A stretch of DNA of 64,000 nt, taken from assembly GCA_026874595.1 (NCBI GenBank), contig CM049315.1, forward strand, positions 37,344,164-37,408,163, given 5' to 3'. This DNA comes from Sipunculus nudus (taxonomy: Eukaryota > Annelida > Sipuncula > Golfingiida > Sipunculidae). The notes below the pieces were generated by a model, which ran no database searches, had not been told where the DNA came from, and was given only the letters and a program-made list of their open reading frames with translations. Position numbers and translations under genes: made by a program. This document shows, piece after piece, positions 35,001 through 47,734 of this stretch; position 1 is the first letter of the stretch; each line of letters opens with the position of its first letter.

Positions 35001-35714
35001 GGGAATATGAAGCCAACAAGAGTATACGAAGCCCTGTCCCTGCATCGGGACCGAAATGTACTTTAACATCAAAGCAAAGCCATACGTGGACTTGGATGCC
35101 TTCCACTGGGACTTGCACTTGGACTTGGATGATGTGGACTCGACTGCAACAGGGCATTTGATTCCAGAGAGAGACTTTGCGTTACATGTTCCACTTGTGA
35201 TTTCTAGTTGTGTAAGGAAACACACTGATTATTTTGAATCTGTGGACGTATAGGTCTCCTCTAGCCCATATTATGATGCATAAGGATAAGGCAAGTCTCG
35301 CTTGGTTTGAAACGTTATGCTTTCTCTTTTGTTAATCTCAGGATTGAAAGGGTTTTCGGCTCTGCGTGTTACTTCTCAATTGAATGGCGTTGTTACTGAG
35401 TGAACTCAATAGCCATGGCATGAGTCTCACTTGTCCCTAACACCAAATTTATAATAAGGGTATTATATGTTCTACTGATTATTTCAATATTTATAAAATG
35501 CAATGCGAAATGTTGAGAAATTGTTAATATGCTCTTGGGAGAATTCAAGCGTGCTATACGTAACCGTGTGTACTGTAACTTCATTTAAAACTTTCAAATA
35601 TGAAGTATTAAACATGTTTTCAAAACGGTAGCTAAAATGCAAATGGAATTACACCAGGTTTTCCTGTATAGGTAACGCTGAAAATTACACAGAATGGACT
35701 ATTTTCAATCAACG
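35001..35714. other. Intergenic with GACTTGGACT-rich stretch
   Basis: 35085-35145 repeats GGACTTGGA motifs; a related CGGACTTGGACTGG-like stretch lies in the opposite sense at about 34530-34610, so the MITE at 34700-35000 is bracketed by them. No gene is recognised. Confidence 0.4.
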
Positions 35715-36250
35715 TTTATAAAAATTGCCCAAGAGTGCCAGCTTGGCACCCAGCGGATTTAGAATCACAATAGTCTGGAGAACAAAATTCAATCATAAAA
35801 AAATTCTTTCAACTAAAGTGCAAGGTTAGGGTTGATTTTCGGGTCTGGTGACCCGACTAATACAAGTAACAGAGACGTTATTTCAGGTTTCCAAAGAGAA
35901 TTTTCATGAGCCTCCCTAGATGAAGATTCCAGGTCCAGTGGTTACGATTTGTGGCCTGTTAACTGATGACCTCATCCTTTAAGGTCTAAAAAAAAGATAA
36001 AAATCGATAAAAAGCTCCAGGTGGCTCCTTCTATGCATGCAAAGAATCATGATGATCAATGTAATAGTTGTTCAGATAATTGAGCTTTTGTATCAAATTT
36101 TTAATTATTCTGGGGGTACTTCTGAGCCCCATAGCTTGGAGGATATGGGTAACAGAGACCTAATTTCAGGTTTCCAAGGAGATTTTTCATAGACCTCAAA
36201 GACTGCACAGTACAGGGTTCATGATCCTAGCTCTTACGGTTATAAATTGT
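35715..36250 (+). repeat. Copy of the GGTGGCGCCACC dispersed family (partial)
   Basis: Carries the family landmarks CCAGTGGTTACGATTTGTG, TGATGACC, CTGGGGGTACTTC, AGCCCCATAGCTTGGAGGAT and GGTAACAGAGACCTAATTTC, in the same orientation as the large array at 51900-56335. Confidence 0.75.
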
Positions 36251-37421
36251 GCCCTGCTATGGATCGCTATCCAGATTCATTCAATGTTCTGGAGCGACCT
36301 CATATTTGTGTGTCCTCGAATTCGCCAAGAAATAACGAAGATTATTTCGGACATTTGTCATCCTCATTTTGAAATCATCAATTTACTAGTCTGTTAATTG
36401 TCAACGAGATTCACATTTAAGTCATGAAAGGTCGGTCTCATTACCTAAGATATTTTGGTTGTGCGCAGAAATGTGTATATAAATATAAATTATAATATAG
36501 AGTATATGCTCGTCTGGTGTTTATATAGTAACAGTTTTAGGACAGTCATGGTACAGTTGATCATTTTATATGGAATGAAAAGAAACGGCTCCCTTATCAG
36601 TATTACCTTGTTTCATAGGTTAAAAGTGTATTGTACTAGGATATTTATTCAGCGATAGATACATAAGTATACTATATTGTTTAACCAAAATTCCACCGAA
36701 TAAGTCACCAACAATGAAGAGTAACCCCAAGCTTCCAAAGTAAGTCAGGCAAGACAAGTGGATAATATCACCGCCTCAGTCTCAAGAAGTATAACATCGA
36801 TCACAAGGCATAAAAATGGGAATTTTTATCAAATTTTAACAACTCAGAATGAAAAAAAATGATTTAGAAATGTTCCTAATATATAATGCATCAAGTTTAT
36901 ATCAGCACTATAGATTGATCCTGATTTGATTTAGTCCAATATAGCTACAAATACTAATTGAAGCGAAAACTAAAAAGAAGTCATGAAATTATATAAATTA
37001 AGAGAAACCCCATTATATAATACTCGATGACATAATAGAGAACATTTTGTTGACATTATTGTTAAGAATGTCGCTTTCATGTAAAGAGTAATATTTCAGT
37101 AAATATCAAAGATCCCATATTTATTTTTACTGCTAGTAATAAGTTCACAGAGGTACCTATGTTAAACTAAAATATGAATAAGGTGAGATTATGTATATTT
37201 TCATGTCTTAATTAGAACTTAGGTTCCAGTCCATTTAAACATGAACACGGAACTCAGCGTTTTCTCATGTATCATGCTGTTTAGCATTTGTTTTTCGTTC
37301 TAATGATTGGGAGTTCTATTTTCATTTTAATCAGCTGCAAGTGATGGACCAACAAAACCAAATGTAATAATCACTACCAAATATACCATTCACGTTCATA
37401 CATAACACTCACGATCAAACT
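36251..37421. other. Intergenic, no feature seen
   Basis: AT-rich sequence with no recognisable gene or repeat copy. Confidence 0.45.
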
Positions 37422-38148
37422 TCTTTCATTAAGGGATATGCATTTTAATATGAATATTAAGACAACATTAATGCTTTTAGGGGGTTTACCTTTAAATATT
37501 CCTATACTAGACTTTTGTCTTGCAATTAAGTACTGTTAGAATGAATATGACGTACCTGCTCTAAATTTCAATTGCTGTTGCGACCTCAACTGGTTCCTTT
37601 TCCTCTATGCCAACACAGTCCGGAATGATAACACTTTGTACTAAGCCGTTCCGCATCTATAACTTCGCTGTCTCGTGTGAACTTTGTTTCTCTGACAACC
37701 CTGTTGAGTTTATACATATCTAAATTAGTTACTCTCTGTAACACGACTCACCTGTACCACAGGAAACACCGTTCAATCATTCACGTAGGCAATCAATGCC
37801 GGACAGCATTAGGCTCGCTTAATTTGGAAGCCTGTTAGTGCTGGTCAAATGGTTCTTAATTGTTTTCATTGTGGTTACGTTTGTTCAGGGTGAAGGCAAA
37901 CAGAGATCGCCAGGAACTACGGCAAACTGAGATCGCCAGGAACTGTCAGGTCAATAACCATCCTTTCCTAGACCTATATTATCACTTACCAAAGGGAAAA
38001 AGCTCGATTACTAAGACTAAATACCAGATCTGTTACCCAGCTAAAGCCCATAAATATTACCATGCAATGTGTACTTAAAGTGACATTTTCTTTTAAGAGG
38101 TTTTATCAGTTCATTCGGTTATGGTTGACTTCTCGTACAAGGTGAATT

Positions 38149-38927
38149 CAGTGGCCGATCCAGGACCCTCCTCCTCCCTTGAGCTGTAACATCTCCCTTT
38201 TAACTAATTTTCCGCAATATTCGTAATAAATTTTCATTTTAGATAACTTTATTTATTCCCTAGCAATTAAATAATTAATTTATCTACGTTTATTACATTC
38301 TAATTAATAAGTTCAGGATTTTAGTGAACAGCCTTTGATTAAAATAGCACCCTGATGTTTCTATTTATTGAGGGAGGAGGTCTTTCCATTGTTACACTCT
38401 CCTGGTTATTAACATTCAAGATAGTTATTAAACAGTCAAACTTGGAGAAATATCTGGAGCTACCGACTCTATCAATACATAACTCCGATTAAGTTTCAAA
38501 ATGAACTTGGCTAAAAATTTTATTAAATACAGATGAAATAAATTAATATTATATTACAATTAAATTCCGTATACAGTAATAATATTTATATATCATAGGC
38601 TAATAATATATTACAATAAATTAAGTATATAGTAATAATATATACTGGGTAATAACACCGATTATCTTTCAAAATTATCTTGGCTTAAGATTTTATTCAT
38701 ACAGATGGAAAAATAATTAAACATATATATACATCACAGGCTAATAATATATTACAATAAATTACGTATATAGTAATAATATATATATTATATATATGTG
38801 TGTGTGTGTGTGTTATATATATGTGTGTCTGTAATTTAATATTGCATATTTATATTGTTTAATACCTATCAACCGTTCACCCAGTATATTAGCGTCCCCC
38901 TATTCTCGATTTCTGGATCCGACACTG
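38149..38927. mobile_element. hAT-like MITE nested in composite repeat, better copy
   Basis: Starts CAGTGGCCGATCCAGGACCC and ends TTTCTGGATCCGACACTG, an inverted CAGTG-C-GATCCAG terminus. Flanks GGTGAATT and GGTTTAAT may be a worn 8-bp duplication. Its counterpart in copy 1 is 3401-3951. Confidence 0.65.
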
Positions 38928-39673
38928 GGTTTAATGAGGTATTCAGTCTCAAACTGAACGTTTGCTCTGTATCGTATCATAACTAGCAGAATGGCATCAT
39001 ACGCTTCATATTTAAAGCACCAATTTTGGATCAATTTTGCACCCATTTAGGATGACGGTAGCGGTAATACAAATTATCCTCGTCAATTGTTTGTCACTTT
39101 CTGTGTATGTTTGTTCAGTGCGCGGGTAAATACGGATAACCATGCAAGTAATGCTGCATTTTCGAACAATGGTTACATTTATACCCCTCATCGGGTCCTG
39201 TTCCAGGAACGCACATAACGTTGGTAGGTGTAAGTGCTATAGATCAATAAGATCAACAGTCTGCTTGAGTAAAATTCTACATTGGTCCGTTACCGATTAA
39301 AATACATCTGAAAAAGGCCTTTTCAGGGGCGTATTGGTAGGAGGGCGCAACCCCCCCCCCCCCCCCTATTATCCTGCTACTACTTATGCTAGTCAACTTC
39401 TGGCAAGTGTTATGTTTGTAAACTCACTTTTTTTATGTTCGATAATAAAATATGGCGTGTTAAGTAAATAAAAACTTGTATGCTTCTTTATGGGTGCATG
39501 GATGTGGTAATGTTGATCTCACAGTAAAATGCAACGATCGGTTACATGTATTCGGATAACGGCCGTTTTTTTTTTGTTTTGTTTTTTTTGTAAAAAAAAA
39601 TGCGGGCAATTCGTTTGAAGAATGCGAGGATTATGTGGTTGTAAATTCACGAAAGGTAATTGTTTCATGGCTA

Positions 39674-41292
39674 TTATGTTTGTGTGATAACAGTCAGCAA
39701 GTAATAAAGATAGGTATGAAAGCTAAGTGCCACTATTGCTTCTGCGCATTGTGGACGCGCAGTTACCGATGCACTTGCTGTTTGGACACACTGAAACCCG
39801 GGCCCAGACTGAGAAACCCGGGCCTAATTAAACACATGAAAAATGACACTTGCGTAATAGAAACGATCTTGAAACTAAGTTAATCATGAAGATTGGGTCT
39901 ATCCCTTCCCTATGAAATAAAAATTTAGCTGATAATTCGTATTTTAGTGTTAATAAGGGTTAAAATGCCTTTATTTGGGGCCGTCAGAAAACCCGGGCCC
40001 ACAGAAAAACGGCTGCATCATAATTATTTTATGCGTATTTTACACTTTCTCCAGTTGATTATAATAGAATGGACAGTTCTATAACTATAGACACCAGAAA
40101 GGTAACTAAATATCGGAAAATCAAACAGATTCCTGACTAAAACATATGATCCGATAGAAGGTCAATTTTCCCGTAACGTCTCCTGGGCCCAAATTAATAT
40201 ATATAATTACAAATTATGTATTTCTCATTTTATGACTGTTTACGTTAGATTAGACAATCATATAACTGTGTACAAAATTTAAAACGTAAATATTCCGAAT
40301 TTCCAGCGTTTATTATGGTTTTCGGGATAGTCTCATGAAAGGCTAATGAACATACCGTGTACAATGACCGGACCCAAATCTTCATGCATTATACGGGCTA
40401 CAGAGGTCCAATTTTCAATATGTTCCGATTTAAATAGCCCTAATTGTTACACCCGTTACTGTCCAAGTTTTTTATTTTTATTTTAACTGGTTAAACAATA
40501 ATCTTCAAATGAATTTAAACTTTGTTTTAGGTATTAATTAGGACCACACATTAATGTAGCACTATATCATAGAATCGCTACTTTTCTTAGTGAAAAAAAC
40601 TAGGAAATAATTGGAGGAGGCAGATCGATAATTTATTGCTAACTGCTGCTTTACTTAATTGCCCTCCACACAACCCTGTATACGACACCACTCCTGCTAC
40701 ATCACCTTTCATGTCATCATGCTAAGGGAAACTATACTTTTATAGATATATGCATAATTTTTTTATGATTTGTTTTTATATTCTTGAAATACAGAAACAG
40801 TGTTTGGCTGCTTTGATCTGTGGTGACCCCATATATAAGTTATCATAAGTGATTCATAGGCCAAAGTAAAATAAGAAATAAATTCTAGTATTTGGAAATT
40901 TTATTTTATTCCTACAGAGGAGTGATGTATTCTGGTCATTTTCCCCCAGGTATTTATTTTTATTATATATGAATTATGACGATATATTTTTACGTTTCCA
41001 TAATAAATTTTTTTTTATTAAAAGATGATCTTGTTGGCTTCTTTTATTAATAAAAGTTTTCAAATTACAGTTTTTTTGCAATTCTGTATCTTATTATATA
41101 CTTTAACTGATTTTTCTTCAGTACATCATAAAAGCTAATTGTTTACTAGTCATATCTTACCAAAACGCATGGTAACTACCGTTGATAAGTTTGATTTCCA
41201 ACATGAATCAACCTTAAACACAAAGTATAAAAGTTTTAGTTGATTATCAATTCCTGAAATGATAGTGGCACCTACCTTTAAACAGATATCTA
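39674..41292. mobile_element. 1.6 kb insertion with short inverted ends and CCCGGGCCC motifs
   Basis: This stretch is absent from the equivalent site of copy 1, where CATGGCTA runs straight into GAAAGAAA. CTA stands at both edges (39671-39673 and 41290-41292), a possible 3-bp duplication. Near the ends, AGATAGG...AAGTGCCACTAT (left) and its inverted counterpart (right, 41261-41290) form inverted repeats of about 35 bases. Inside, AAACCCGGGCCYA occurs at 39795, 39815 and 39990, with a worn CCTGGGCCC at 40182. An 82-codon open frame across the left edge has cysteine pairs but no recognisable domain. Confidence 0.6.
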
Positions 41293-42142
41293 TTGAAAGA
41301 AAGAAAATTGTTGTGATTGTAATGTACACGTAAAGAGTGTCAGACTATGAACATTTCTTAAATAAATCCAAACAGTAAAGGGATTAAATATTTACACATT
41401 TCACTCATTTTTTTTTTTTTTACAATCTCTCTTTTCTATTATTTTTATGTAAAGAAAGTGAAGTCTCAAACCCCTGTGATTGTTTTGCAACATCATGGCG
41501 GATGGATAAAAACTGATTAACAATCCATGCAAGTTATTTTTTTTTTCACTGGAGCCTTGCTATGCCTCATTTTGGACATTTACCTTGGATTACCCCGAGG
41601 GACTATACAAAACCTTCAGGTTTCTTGATTCTGGGGTCATTAAAAACACCTCTAACTGCCCAGCTACTGTGACTAGAGCTGGATGACCAGGATTGATGTT
41701 TGAATGCTGCATTTTCCACTGTAATAGAAACCTGGAAACGGCAAATATCAGTCAACTACTACTTTTCTCTTCTAAGATTCTTGTGTTTAAGTACTTAAAT
41801 TACCTCAGATGAGACTATCTTTATTATTTTTCAATTCCAACTGGCTCCAGTTCGAACTGAATTTATGCAAAAAAAATGTATCTACCTGAAACCTATATTA
41901 TGGAATTCATTATCAGAAGCGTCACTCAAAATAGATGCCTCTAGCTTTGACAGATTCAGTGACATAATTTCAGTTGTTTTTATTTGCGCTGACCATACTT
42001 TAAAATTACAATTAATGACAACCCTACACTTATTGATGCATGTATTTTTCTGTTTTCAAATAGTGCATTATAGATGAGGGCCCCACGGTTAACATAATTA
42101 ACAACTTTAATTGGATACCATAAAAAATCATAATATTTATTA

Positions 42143-42176
42143 GTATATATATATACATATATATATATATACATAT

Positions 42177-42206
<30 letters not shown>
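42143..42206. repeat. TA/CATA microsatellite
   Basis: TATATACATATATAC-type simple repeat, absent at this length from the equivalent position of copy 1. Confidence 0.85.
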
Positions 42207-42209
<3 letters not shown>

Positions 42210-43559
42210 TGCATATGTAACTATATATACAAAACAAACATTGTTCATGGAGTTTTAAAACATATGGGTTGAAGATCTTTTGAATATTTCAGACAACATT
42301 ATGTGTGACCATGTATCTTTTCATGCCACTTCCATATATATATATATATATATATGACTTGTCTAAAAGACATAAAACAGCATGCACCCTTTCCGATTTT
42401 GGGGCTGCGCCCCCTCTATTTTCAATTTCTGGATACGCCACTGCTTTTTATATAACAGTGGGAACGGATTATTAGCATATTGTCATGGCAATAACTATCT
42501 AGATCATAAAGTGGTTCGCCAAGGAAACAACCGGTCAGAATGGAAGTTATTTGCTTATTGTAACTTAAAATTAATCTAATTCCATGTCAGATTCAATTTC
42601 AAAGTAAACATGTTCAAGTGGAATCATTAATTCATCAGTGAGGTGGAAGTGCTCGTCTGAGCACCGACAGTCATTATTTCTATATTTTCACCATTGCTTA
42701 TCGGTGTTTTAAGGTTCCAGTTTGGTTAAATTTAGTATATAATAAAATGATCCTGTTAAACTGTTTCAAGTTTAGTCAATTTCAAATTGTTTTTTTTTTT
42801 TTTACATGCCCTTAAAGAATTTAATACAAATATACTGTTGCAAATAGGCGGGTTTATTGATCAAGTTAATACTCTGGACAATGAAGGAAGAGCAGTGTTA
42901 TCATATAAAATCGTACAATATTAAAAAATCATATGTTACGAATACAACACTGTAATAGAAACCTCTGGTTAAAACCATAGAATGTATACATTCCACTGCC
43001 AACCCATGGAATCTGTACATTTCGTCTATTATTCATAGAAAGTACATATTCTATGCTCCAATTTATGAACTTGTCGAGAAAAAAATTTTGGAATACACTT
43101 GTATAACAGCTATATTTATTCGCATAAGATTGACACTCCGTTGGTACTGTGTAGAAATAATCCTTGATATCAAAATTGAAGATGTCAGATAATATTAAGA
43201 TAGACTTATTTGATAATTTATGTTTATTTTAATACATATATGCACCTTGTAACAGCACAGAAGTATACAGGAATATCAAAGCTCTATTCGAGAAAGAATT
43301 GAGACTGCAGTGTTTGATAAAATATATGTATTCACACATTAAATCGAAAAGCCGCCATCCGCCATTTTTAAATTTATTTTTTCAATCATTTGTACTCCAG
43401 TATTGTTCAGAGGGGTTTTGATAAAGGGGTTTTGTATAGGTCGAGGAATTAATATCTGAGGTCAAATTTGTGATTTGACCAATATTGACCTTAAAACTGA
43501 GATGGTCAACGATTTAAAGCTCAAAAATTATATTCTCTCAAGCTTGCCATACGACATCT

Positions 43560-44239
43560 ATGAAGATTTCATTTCAAATGGCGGGTGACGGCCATTTTGG
43601 ATTTCGGGATTAACGGATTCCGTTCATAACCATGCAATGAATGAATTCCGTTGATAAAATCATGAATATTTGACCATGTACCCAATGAATGCAATGAATG
43701 ACCCATCGTTAATTCTATTTTCTGGTATCCCTTGTTTATCAGAAGGATGTGGTGTCCCATGTTCCTCTCCAGATGCATTGATTTTCACGGTTATGCTTCC
43801 TTGACACTATGAATTGTAAGCGGTCTGAAACTGAAGGTGTTTATTTTATTTTAAAATAATTGAAACCCTTTCTTAAGCCATTTTAAATATATAATTATTA
43901 TACAAAAATAATCATATTTCAGCCATTATATATGAAGGGTCGTGGTGGCCCCCTCCCCCTTGGATTTTATAACATAGGTATTTTTAGACCACTAAATGTG
44001 TCCAGTTAATGAATTAACATGTTAACACTGATTATTTAAGGACACACTACCCTTTCAAGCCATTTTAAGACAACCGCGCCATCACGCACGCACCCGCGGA
44101 CAGGTAGCCTTGATAAGGGGATAGGGGTATGTAAATGCTTATAGCTCGCTTAATATTTGACATATTCACTTCGAATAAACTGCATTGTATCTGCAAATAC
44201 TTGAGAAATTCACTGATGAAAATAATTTGATCAGTGTTT

Positions 44240-44329
<90 letters not shown>

Positions 44330-44670
44330 ATTCAGCAATTAATTACGATATTAATAAAATATCGTGAAAGAATATTGAATTTAACCGCTTTTTTTAATTT
44401 TTTCCCAACAATAGTTTGTTCGAGATGATGTTAAAATTTCTAAAATTCTAGTGCATAAATACAGTTCTTGACATTTTTACAGATACTTTAGATAAAATTA
44501 TGAATAATTGGCCATTTACACATGCAGTGAATGACCCGTCCATTTTAAAGTACCCTTTGTATATAAGATAAATGTGGTGTTCCATGTTCCTGTTGATTTT
44601 CATTGTGTTGCTTCCATAATACTATAAATAGTTATTTTCCTGAACATGAATGTGTTTATTGGCTTTAATT
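43560..44670 (-). repeat. Alternating A/B repeat units, left cluster
   Basis: Unit A (43640-43850; landmarks GAATGACCCATCGTTAATTC and CCATGTTCCTCTCCAGATGC) and unit B (43880-44200; landmarks ACCCGCGGACAGGTAGCCTT and TATAGCTCGCTTAATATTTG) are followed, after a (TA)n tract, by a second, diverged unit A (44430-44660). All are inverted relative to the cluster at 47735-48785. Confidence 0.8.
44243..44328. repeat. (TA)n microsatellite
   Basis: About 85 bases of TA between repeat units. Confidence 0.9.
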
Positions 44671-46469
44671 ATAATAAGAGCCCTCTCTGGAACAATATGT
44701 AAAAACAGTCTAAGGGCACTGATACCATTGAGATTACTACTCAATATACAATCTCTGACGTCTGCATCCAAGTGTAGTATATATTTTTGTCCTATATATT
44801 TCATTTTATTTCGGTTCAATTCAGCTTCTGTAAAAAATAGTGTTGTAGACATTTAAATTGGCGTTTGATTTCACCTGTTTATGGCACCTTTTCAAAAGAA
44901 ATTGGTTGTATATATATCATCCATGAAAATTCGAGAGGACTCATCCTCTAGCTCCTATGCATTTTATGCTGATGAAATTACTAAAATCAAATAATATATA
45001 TATATTCACTGCCGGGATTTCATCTTTGACTAATCAGTAAAATTTTACAAACAGGTCAGGACATTCTTGTCAATGCCAACACGCTTAAACTGAAATTTTC
45101 CTGGATATGAAGATAGGCTTTCTACTTTATAATACTGGCAGCTTGAATGCTGCATCAGGTCTCAGTTTGATCCATGTACCAGAATCGAGGTGTCACAGTG
45201 GTCTATGTCTTCAATGATATTAAATGTATTTATCATAAGTGAATCACCATTTTTTACTCAAACGACATTTGTTTACAAGTGGCTATTCACCCTCTTCATC
45301 GTGACAAGCCCAGTATATGTCCTTTTTTATGTCCGCCAGAATATTAACCGGTAACCGTGATCAACATAATAAGATCTTTTCATAATAAGAAGCTTTTTCT
45401 CGTGTTAACTCAACATGCTTTATAGGTGATTTGGCCCCTTTAAGAGATAATATTTTTGTCCTAGGAGGGAAAGAGACCATCGTTAGTCAAAGGTACTAAG
45501 AGAAAATTGCAAATTTCTGAATATGAAGAAAGTTTATCCCACTCGCATGCACAGTTGTGATTTATTTTAGCCGCTTATGTTCTGGTAATCTGAGCTCACA
45601 TGTGATGCAAGCATCCAGTTTGTGAAAGGTGAACCATTATTCTCAGCTTAAATTAATTAAGTTCCTTGGTTCACGGACCACACATCAAATGTTTCCCAGG
45701 ATCCATCACTGGTGATCCTTGTTATTGGTAGAGGTATGCGTGTTATTTTCAGTGTTTTTTATATACACTTTATACGAATTGATACTTAAAATAGTTAACG
45801 AATAGACAATGTGCAATGACAGACGCTTCTATATTAGGTATTACACAAATTACCGTTTTAAAATTGGCCAAAGGATGACACAATATGACAGAAAGGATAT
45901 ACAAGGTATAATAAACTTTTACATCATTAATCCACATAAAGATGAAGCTTAGGACCCCCAGGCAAGAGATAGGTCACTAGAAAACATTCAGGCCACCGTT
46001 GATATATGCATCACAGAAAAGAAGCAAACTTACTCCCACCAACTAATTTAACAGATATATTTACTCATTCTTATAAATTAAATATGAAATGTCTCCTTCT
46101 GAGATCACGACTGGGAAAGTGTTACTCGGGAATATGTTGCTAGGTCATGCTGTGTATGTAATGACTACATAAAAAATCAAAAAGTAACTATAAAAATGGA
46201 CAAGAGAATTTCAATTAAAATAAAATAAAACAATAAAGCAGTAGAAGCTAGATTAATAATTATCTATCATAATTTAAACTTGCCTAAAAAATTGTGGTGG
46301 ATACCTTTCCTTGTGACTTACTTTACAGGCCTGGTGCACTGGGCCTAGACTTTCAGGAATCCTAAAGTAATTGAATTATCTGGTTATAAAGGACAAATAA
46401 GGTCATGAAGACAAAAACTTAACAACATTTCAGGGGGGGGGGGGTTAACAAAACACGGGTTGGTTTTTA
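44671..46469. other. Intergenic, no gene seen
   Basis: AT-rich, with short TA at about 44992 and a G homopolymer at 46434-46444. No coding region is recognised. Confidence 0.45.
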
Positions 46470-46600
46470 TTGTTACGAAGACAAATTGCTCAGGGGAAAA
46501 CATTTGGCCGATCCCGGATTCGCACCCATAACGGTGGCGCGCAAGTCCGGCGAACCAACCGCTTAGCTAGCAAAGACCGCTTTTATGTCACCCTGTAAAG
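46470..46600 (-). mobile_element. tRNA-derived SINE-like unit, copy 1
   Basis: On the minus strand, TAGCTAAGCGGTTGG resembles a tRNA A box, and GGTGCGAATCCGGGATC, 40 bases further on, a B box with one change. The unit starts (plus strand) TTGTTACGAAGACAAATTGC and ends TTTTATGTCACCCTGTAA, like copy 2 at 47156-47312. Confidence 0.65.
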
Positions 46601-47155
46601 CCTCGGTCAATACCGGGATACGGTTGCCGTACGGCGAGTGTTTTGGGCTATTCCGTTCAGTAGACACACGACAACCGTGCGTTGTTCAAAGGCCGCAGGG
46701 ACTCCGCAACAACCTTAACTGACATTAGTGCAAGCGCTTAAGTTGATGCGGCGGCCGTGCGTCAGGCAGCTATTTACGGGCTCCGTACGGGCACCGTACA
46801 GTAGACGTACGGACGTCGTATGATGCCCGTGCGATTTTTAACGCCTGCTCTGCTACCCGGGAAACGTACGGCGTACCTGCGGCTGTCGTAAGGGGTCTTT
46901 GCGGCTTCCTCAAGGTTAGCTTGCGGCGTCCGCAGGGTGAGCTTATATTACCGTGCGAAGGCCGTGAGAATGAGGAAGACACCTTGCCGTTCCCGCACGT
47001 CGGCCGCATAAGTATTCCTGGGGTTTCAAAAACCGAACGGTGATCTATGGTGTGCGTTGGCTGCGTTCACAAGACTAATTATCCCAGGAGTCACACTTTG
47101 GTGAACTTATTCCCTGGGTCACAAAGTTTACCGTCACGTTGGACGAGCCCCCATT
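46601..47155. other. GC- and CpG-rich island between two SINE-like units
   Basis: Strongly GC- and CpG-rich against an AT-rich window. It is full of GTACGG/CCGTAC motifs: GCCGTACGGCG near 46627, CTCCGTACGGGCACCGTACA near 46787 and GACGTACGGACGTCGT near 46805. Its boundaries coincide with the two SINE-like units. The 79-codon minus-strand open frame here is arginine-rich by composition and is not convincing as a protein. Confidence 0.7.
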
Positions 47156-47312
47156 TGTTACGAAGAAAAATTGCTCTTGGGAAAACATTGGGCCGATCCC
47201 GGATTCGAACCATTAACGGTGTCGCACAATTCCGGCGAACAAACCGCTTCGCTAGCAAAGCAAGCTTCACTAGCGAGACAGTAAGGTCCGCTTTTATGTC
47301 ACCCCGTAACAT
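47156..47312 (-). mobile_element. tRNA-derived SINE-like unit, copy 2
   Basis: The minus strand shows CTAGCGAAGCGGTTTG (A-box-like) and GGTTCGAATCCGGGATC (a perfect B box). The plus strand starts GTTACGAAGAAAAATTGCTC and ends CACCCCGTAAC, so GTTACG/CGTAAC bound it. It is more tRNA-like than copy 1. The parent tRNA is not identified; a folded, functional tRNA is unlikely. Confidence 0.7.
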
Positions 47313-47734
47313 TATACATGGAGAAAATTTAATATCATTATACACTTATATATTCAAAATGATCAGGATAAAGAGTTTACTGGTGTTTATACCCTTAGTT
47401 TCATAACAATTACTATGGTATAAGAGAAGCTTCACGGTGTGGTACATCGAGATAGGAACACACAACACCTCGTATACATATTATAGAAAGGATGACCAAA
47501 ACAGAATAACACTGTATCATTAATTGATGTCTGCATAATTTTTTTTTTTAATGTTTTCAGGATTGACAAGGGCTAATATATTAATAAGAACTTAAGAAAT
47601 GTCAAAATGAGCAGCAACATCAGCAGCAGCGAAAAGTTTGAATAAAAATCTGTGAAATTTCTTCGGGATGTTTTATTAATATCATAATTCATTTCTTCAT
47701 CACCAAAAAAACATGTAAAAATATATATGATTAT

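Larger units (their letters stand above)
39324..42443. mobile_element. TIR element nested in composite repeat, copy 2 (interrupted)
   Basis: Starts CAGGGGCGTATTGGTAGG and ends TTTCTGGATACGCCACTG, with CTTTT outside both ends, exactly as at 4331-5587. It is enlarged by the insertion at 39674-41292 and carries a C homopolymer just after the left end. The exon-like stretch of copy 1 has a stop here. Confidence 0.6.
37422..43385. repeat. Composite dispersed repeat, copy 2
   Basis: Colinear with 2672-6545 over its whole length, but longer. The difference is mainly one insertion (39674-41292), longer AT tracts and a more complete nested MITE. The pair lets later insertions be recognised by comparison. 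No intact gene. Confidence 0.75.

Noticed and set aside
46770-47009. Arginine-rich minus-strand frame in the GC-rich island
   Set aside because: Composition follows the CpG-rich DNA; no domain, start context or splice signal.
47193-47260. Possible functional tRNA gene
   Set aside because: A and B boxes are present, but the unit is longer than a tRNA, has a diverged sister copy and lacks a clear acceptor-stem pairing; SINE-like origin fits better.
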